A DNA stretch of 40,215 bases from a virus. Both the position numbers and the translations under genes were made by a program. Within the stretch, counting starts at the first letter, position 1; every line of letters begins with the position of its first letter. This document shows positions 39,110-40,215 of the stretch, one piece after another. The stretch spans positions 1 to 40,215 of the IMG/VR virus record IMGVR_UViG_3300042516_005302. One strand, given 5' to 3'. The notes beneath the pieces are model-generated. The model was not told the DNA's origin. It saw only the letters and a list, made by a program, of their open reading frames with translations, and did not search any database.

Positions 39110-40215
39110 ATGGCAATTTCTGATTATATAGGTGATGACCCAAAATTATTTAAGTATCAATATAATGGTAATGATTATTTGGTTTGTGCTACATTTACAT
39201 CATTAGATGATAGCGGAAATACGGTGATGATGAAAGGCAATGCCTTTCGTTATATAGAAATAGTTGACAACATCTATCATCCTTTTCACACAGCGGAAAT
39301 TATTGTTAATAATAATTTAAACTTTTTTGATAAAGAATATAATTACCTAGGTAACGGGAGAGATTTGTTAATATTGACAATTTTACCCGCAGCAGATCAC
39401 AACGCAGTATTACCTCATACAAATGATGATTTCGTATTAAAATTTGAATTTATTATAGCAGCTTGCGAAGATATAAATTATGGAAATGCCATATGCAAAC
39501 GACTAAAATTGGTAGAAGCTAAAGAATACAAATTATCCGAAACATTTTTTGATATAGTAGAGGTACAAAATTCTATAGGAGGATTTTCATACCTCAACAC
39601 AAACCAAGACAATGCAAAGCCAACCGGTTCTTGGATAAAATCAATATTAAAAAGTATTTATACAGAAATGGATGGCAATTTATTCATTAAGGATAAGGAT
39701 GGCGTTGAATTTTTTGAAGATACAAAGTGCATTAATATAAACATTACGCCCCACGGAGCCATCCCCAACATATCTGTTATTAATTATATAATGCAATATC
39801 ATACTCATAATGATAGTCCTTGCATATTAAGATATGATAGAACGCAAAAAAAGTTTTACTTAATTTCTTATAATACATTATTTTCGAATAATGATTTATT
39901 TTGCAAGGATGAATTGCATTTTGGAAGACAAGCTACTGTAGAAGAACAAGAAGCACATAATTCAAATATAAATTATTTGCATTTTTCAAAAAAATGGGGT
40001 GAATATGTGTTGTTGGGGGAAGCCGGTAAAAACTCTCAAATATTGGAATTCTATAGAGAGGCTCCGGATGCATCATTAGTCTTAAATTTCTTTACAAAAG
40101 AGGGTATTTCTGGTTATTCAAGAAGTCATGGTGCTTTCCTTTATAATACAACTGCACTAGCACCAAATTCTATAATAGAACGATACAACAAGTCATTCGT
40201 AGAACCATTTAAAGA
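39110..40215 (+). CDS. Baseplate hub-like protein, 3' end outside window
   Basis: The frame is open from ATG 39110 to the window edge: 368 complete codons plus two bases. It starts MAISDYIGDDPKLFKYQYNG one base after the gp53-like stop. Early on, FRYIEIVDNIYHPFHTAEII (about 44-63) resembles the opening barrel of gp27/gpD-type hub proteins, followed by strand-rich sequence (LLILTILPAAD, FVLKFEFIIAACED). GT-, lysozyme or protease motifs are not seen in the visible part. Identification as gp27-like hub is a position- and pattern-based suggestion. Confidence 0.6.
   Translation, partial: MAISDYIGDDPKLFKYQYNGNDYLVCATFTSLDDSGNTVMMKGNAFRYIEIVDNIYHPFHTAEIIVNNNLNFFDKEYNYLGNGRDLLILTILPAADHNAVLPHTNDDFVLKFEFIIAACEDINYGNAICKRLKLVEAKEYKLSETFFDIVEVQNSIGGFSYLNTNQDNAKPTGSWIKSILKSIYTEMDGNLFIKDKDGVEFFEDTKCININITPHGAIPNISVINYIMQYHTHNDSPCILRYDRTQKKFYLISYNTLFSNNDLFCKDELHFGRQATVEEQEAHNSNINYLHFSKKWGEYVLLGEAGKNSQILEFYREAPDASLVLNFFTKEGISGYSRSHGAFLYNTTALAPNSIIERYNKSFVEPFK

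Noticed and set aside
1-40215. tRNA genes or CRISPR arrays
   Set aside because: No cloverleaf-like sequence with TTC-type T-arm and no regularly spaced repeats were seen; the only tandem repeat is coding.

Overview
The window is 40 kb of a low-GC, tightly packed genome of a T4-like contractile-tailed phage (Caudoviricetes, large myovirus). The evidence is a full T4-type replication/recombination set (gp47, gp46, gp43, UvsX, gp41, gp32, a gp45-like clamp, gp61) together with a T4-type morphogenesis set (gp14-like neck protein, gp17 terminase, gp18 sheath, gp19 tube, gp26/gp51-like hub assembly proteins, gp48, gp53). T4-type late promoters (NATAAATA) occur throughout. The host cannot be read from the sequence. 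I found no tRNA genes, CRISPR arrays or insertion sequences.

Layout. 1-2782: gp47 (cut by the window edge) and gp46. 2791-3987: glycosyltransferase. 4019-7389: family B DNA polymerase in two genes; the second is interrupted by a 259-nt group I intron and a 164-residue mini-intein. 7429-8954: a small protein, a strong terminator and UvsX. 8963-12832: a putative internal head protein, a QueC-like enzyme, a reverse-strand late protein, a class II glutamine amidotransferase and a GT2-like glycosyltransferase. 12841-20206: gp41 helicase, a degenerate DHH protein, two genes in the positions of gp33/gp59, gp32, sliding clamp, small unknowns and gp61 primase. 20203-22111: small unknowns, two of them late. 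22108-24052: divergent adhesin/fibre genes. 24055-26310: reverse-strand late operon(s) with a gp14-like neck protein and an acidic head-type protein. 26329-40215: terminase, a ligase-like protein, tail sheath, tube proteins, hub assembly proteins, tape-measure candidate, gp48, gp53 and the start of a hub-like protein. No gene-free stretch exceeds 300 bases; the longest non-coding stretch is the intron.

Two themes run through the window. First, transcription signals sit almost on top of start codons: nine NATAAATA motifs end exactly 5 nt before the start codon, and several sigma70-like -10 boxes end 6 nt before it. With usual promoter geometry transcription would start at the first base of the ORF, so much of this phage seems to use leaderless mRNAs; canonical Shine-Dalgarno sequences are not seen. 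Second, late genes for probable virion proteins, often with N-termini resembling T4 capsid-targeting peptides and prohead-protease sites, are scattered inside the replication region, some on the reverse strand with stop codons overlapping their neighbours.

The most unusual items are the triply interrupted polymerase (split at the fingers, intron in motif B, intein in motif C), a QueC homologue that has lost three of four zinc cysteines and lies near a stand-alone class II glutamine amidotransferase (a possible split version of Gat-QueC, hence DNA base modification), a ligase-like KxDG protein with a capsid-targeting-like N-terminus, and a possible +1 frameshift at 18694-18700.
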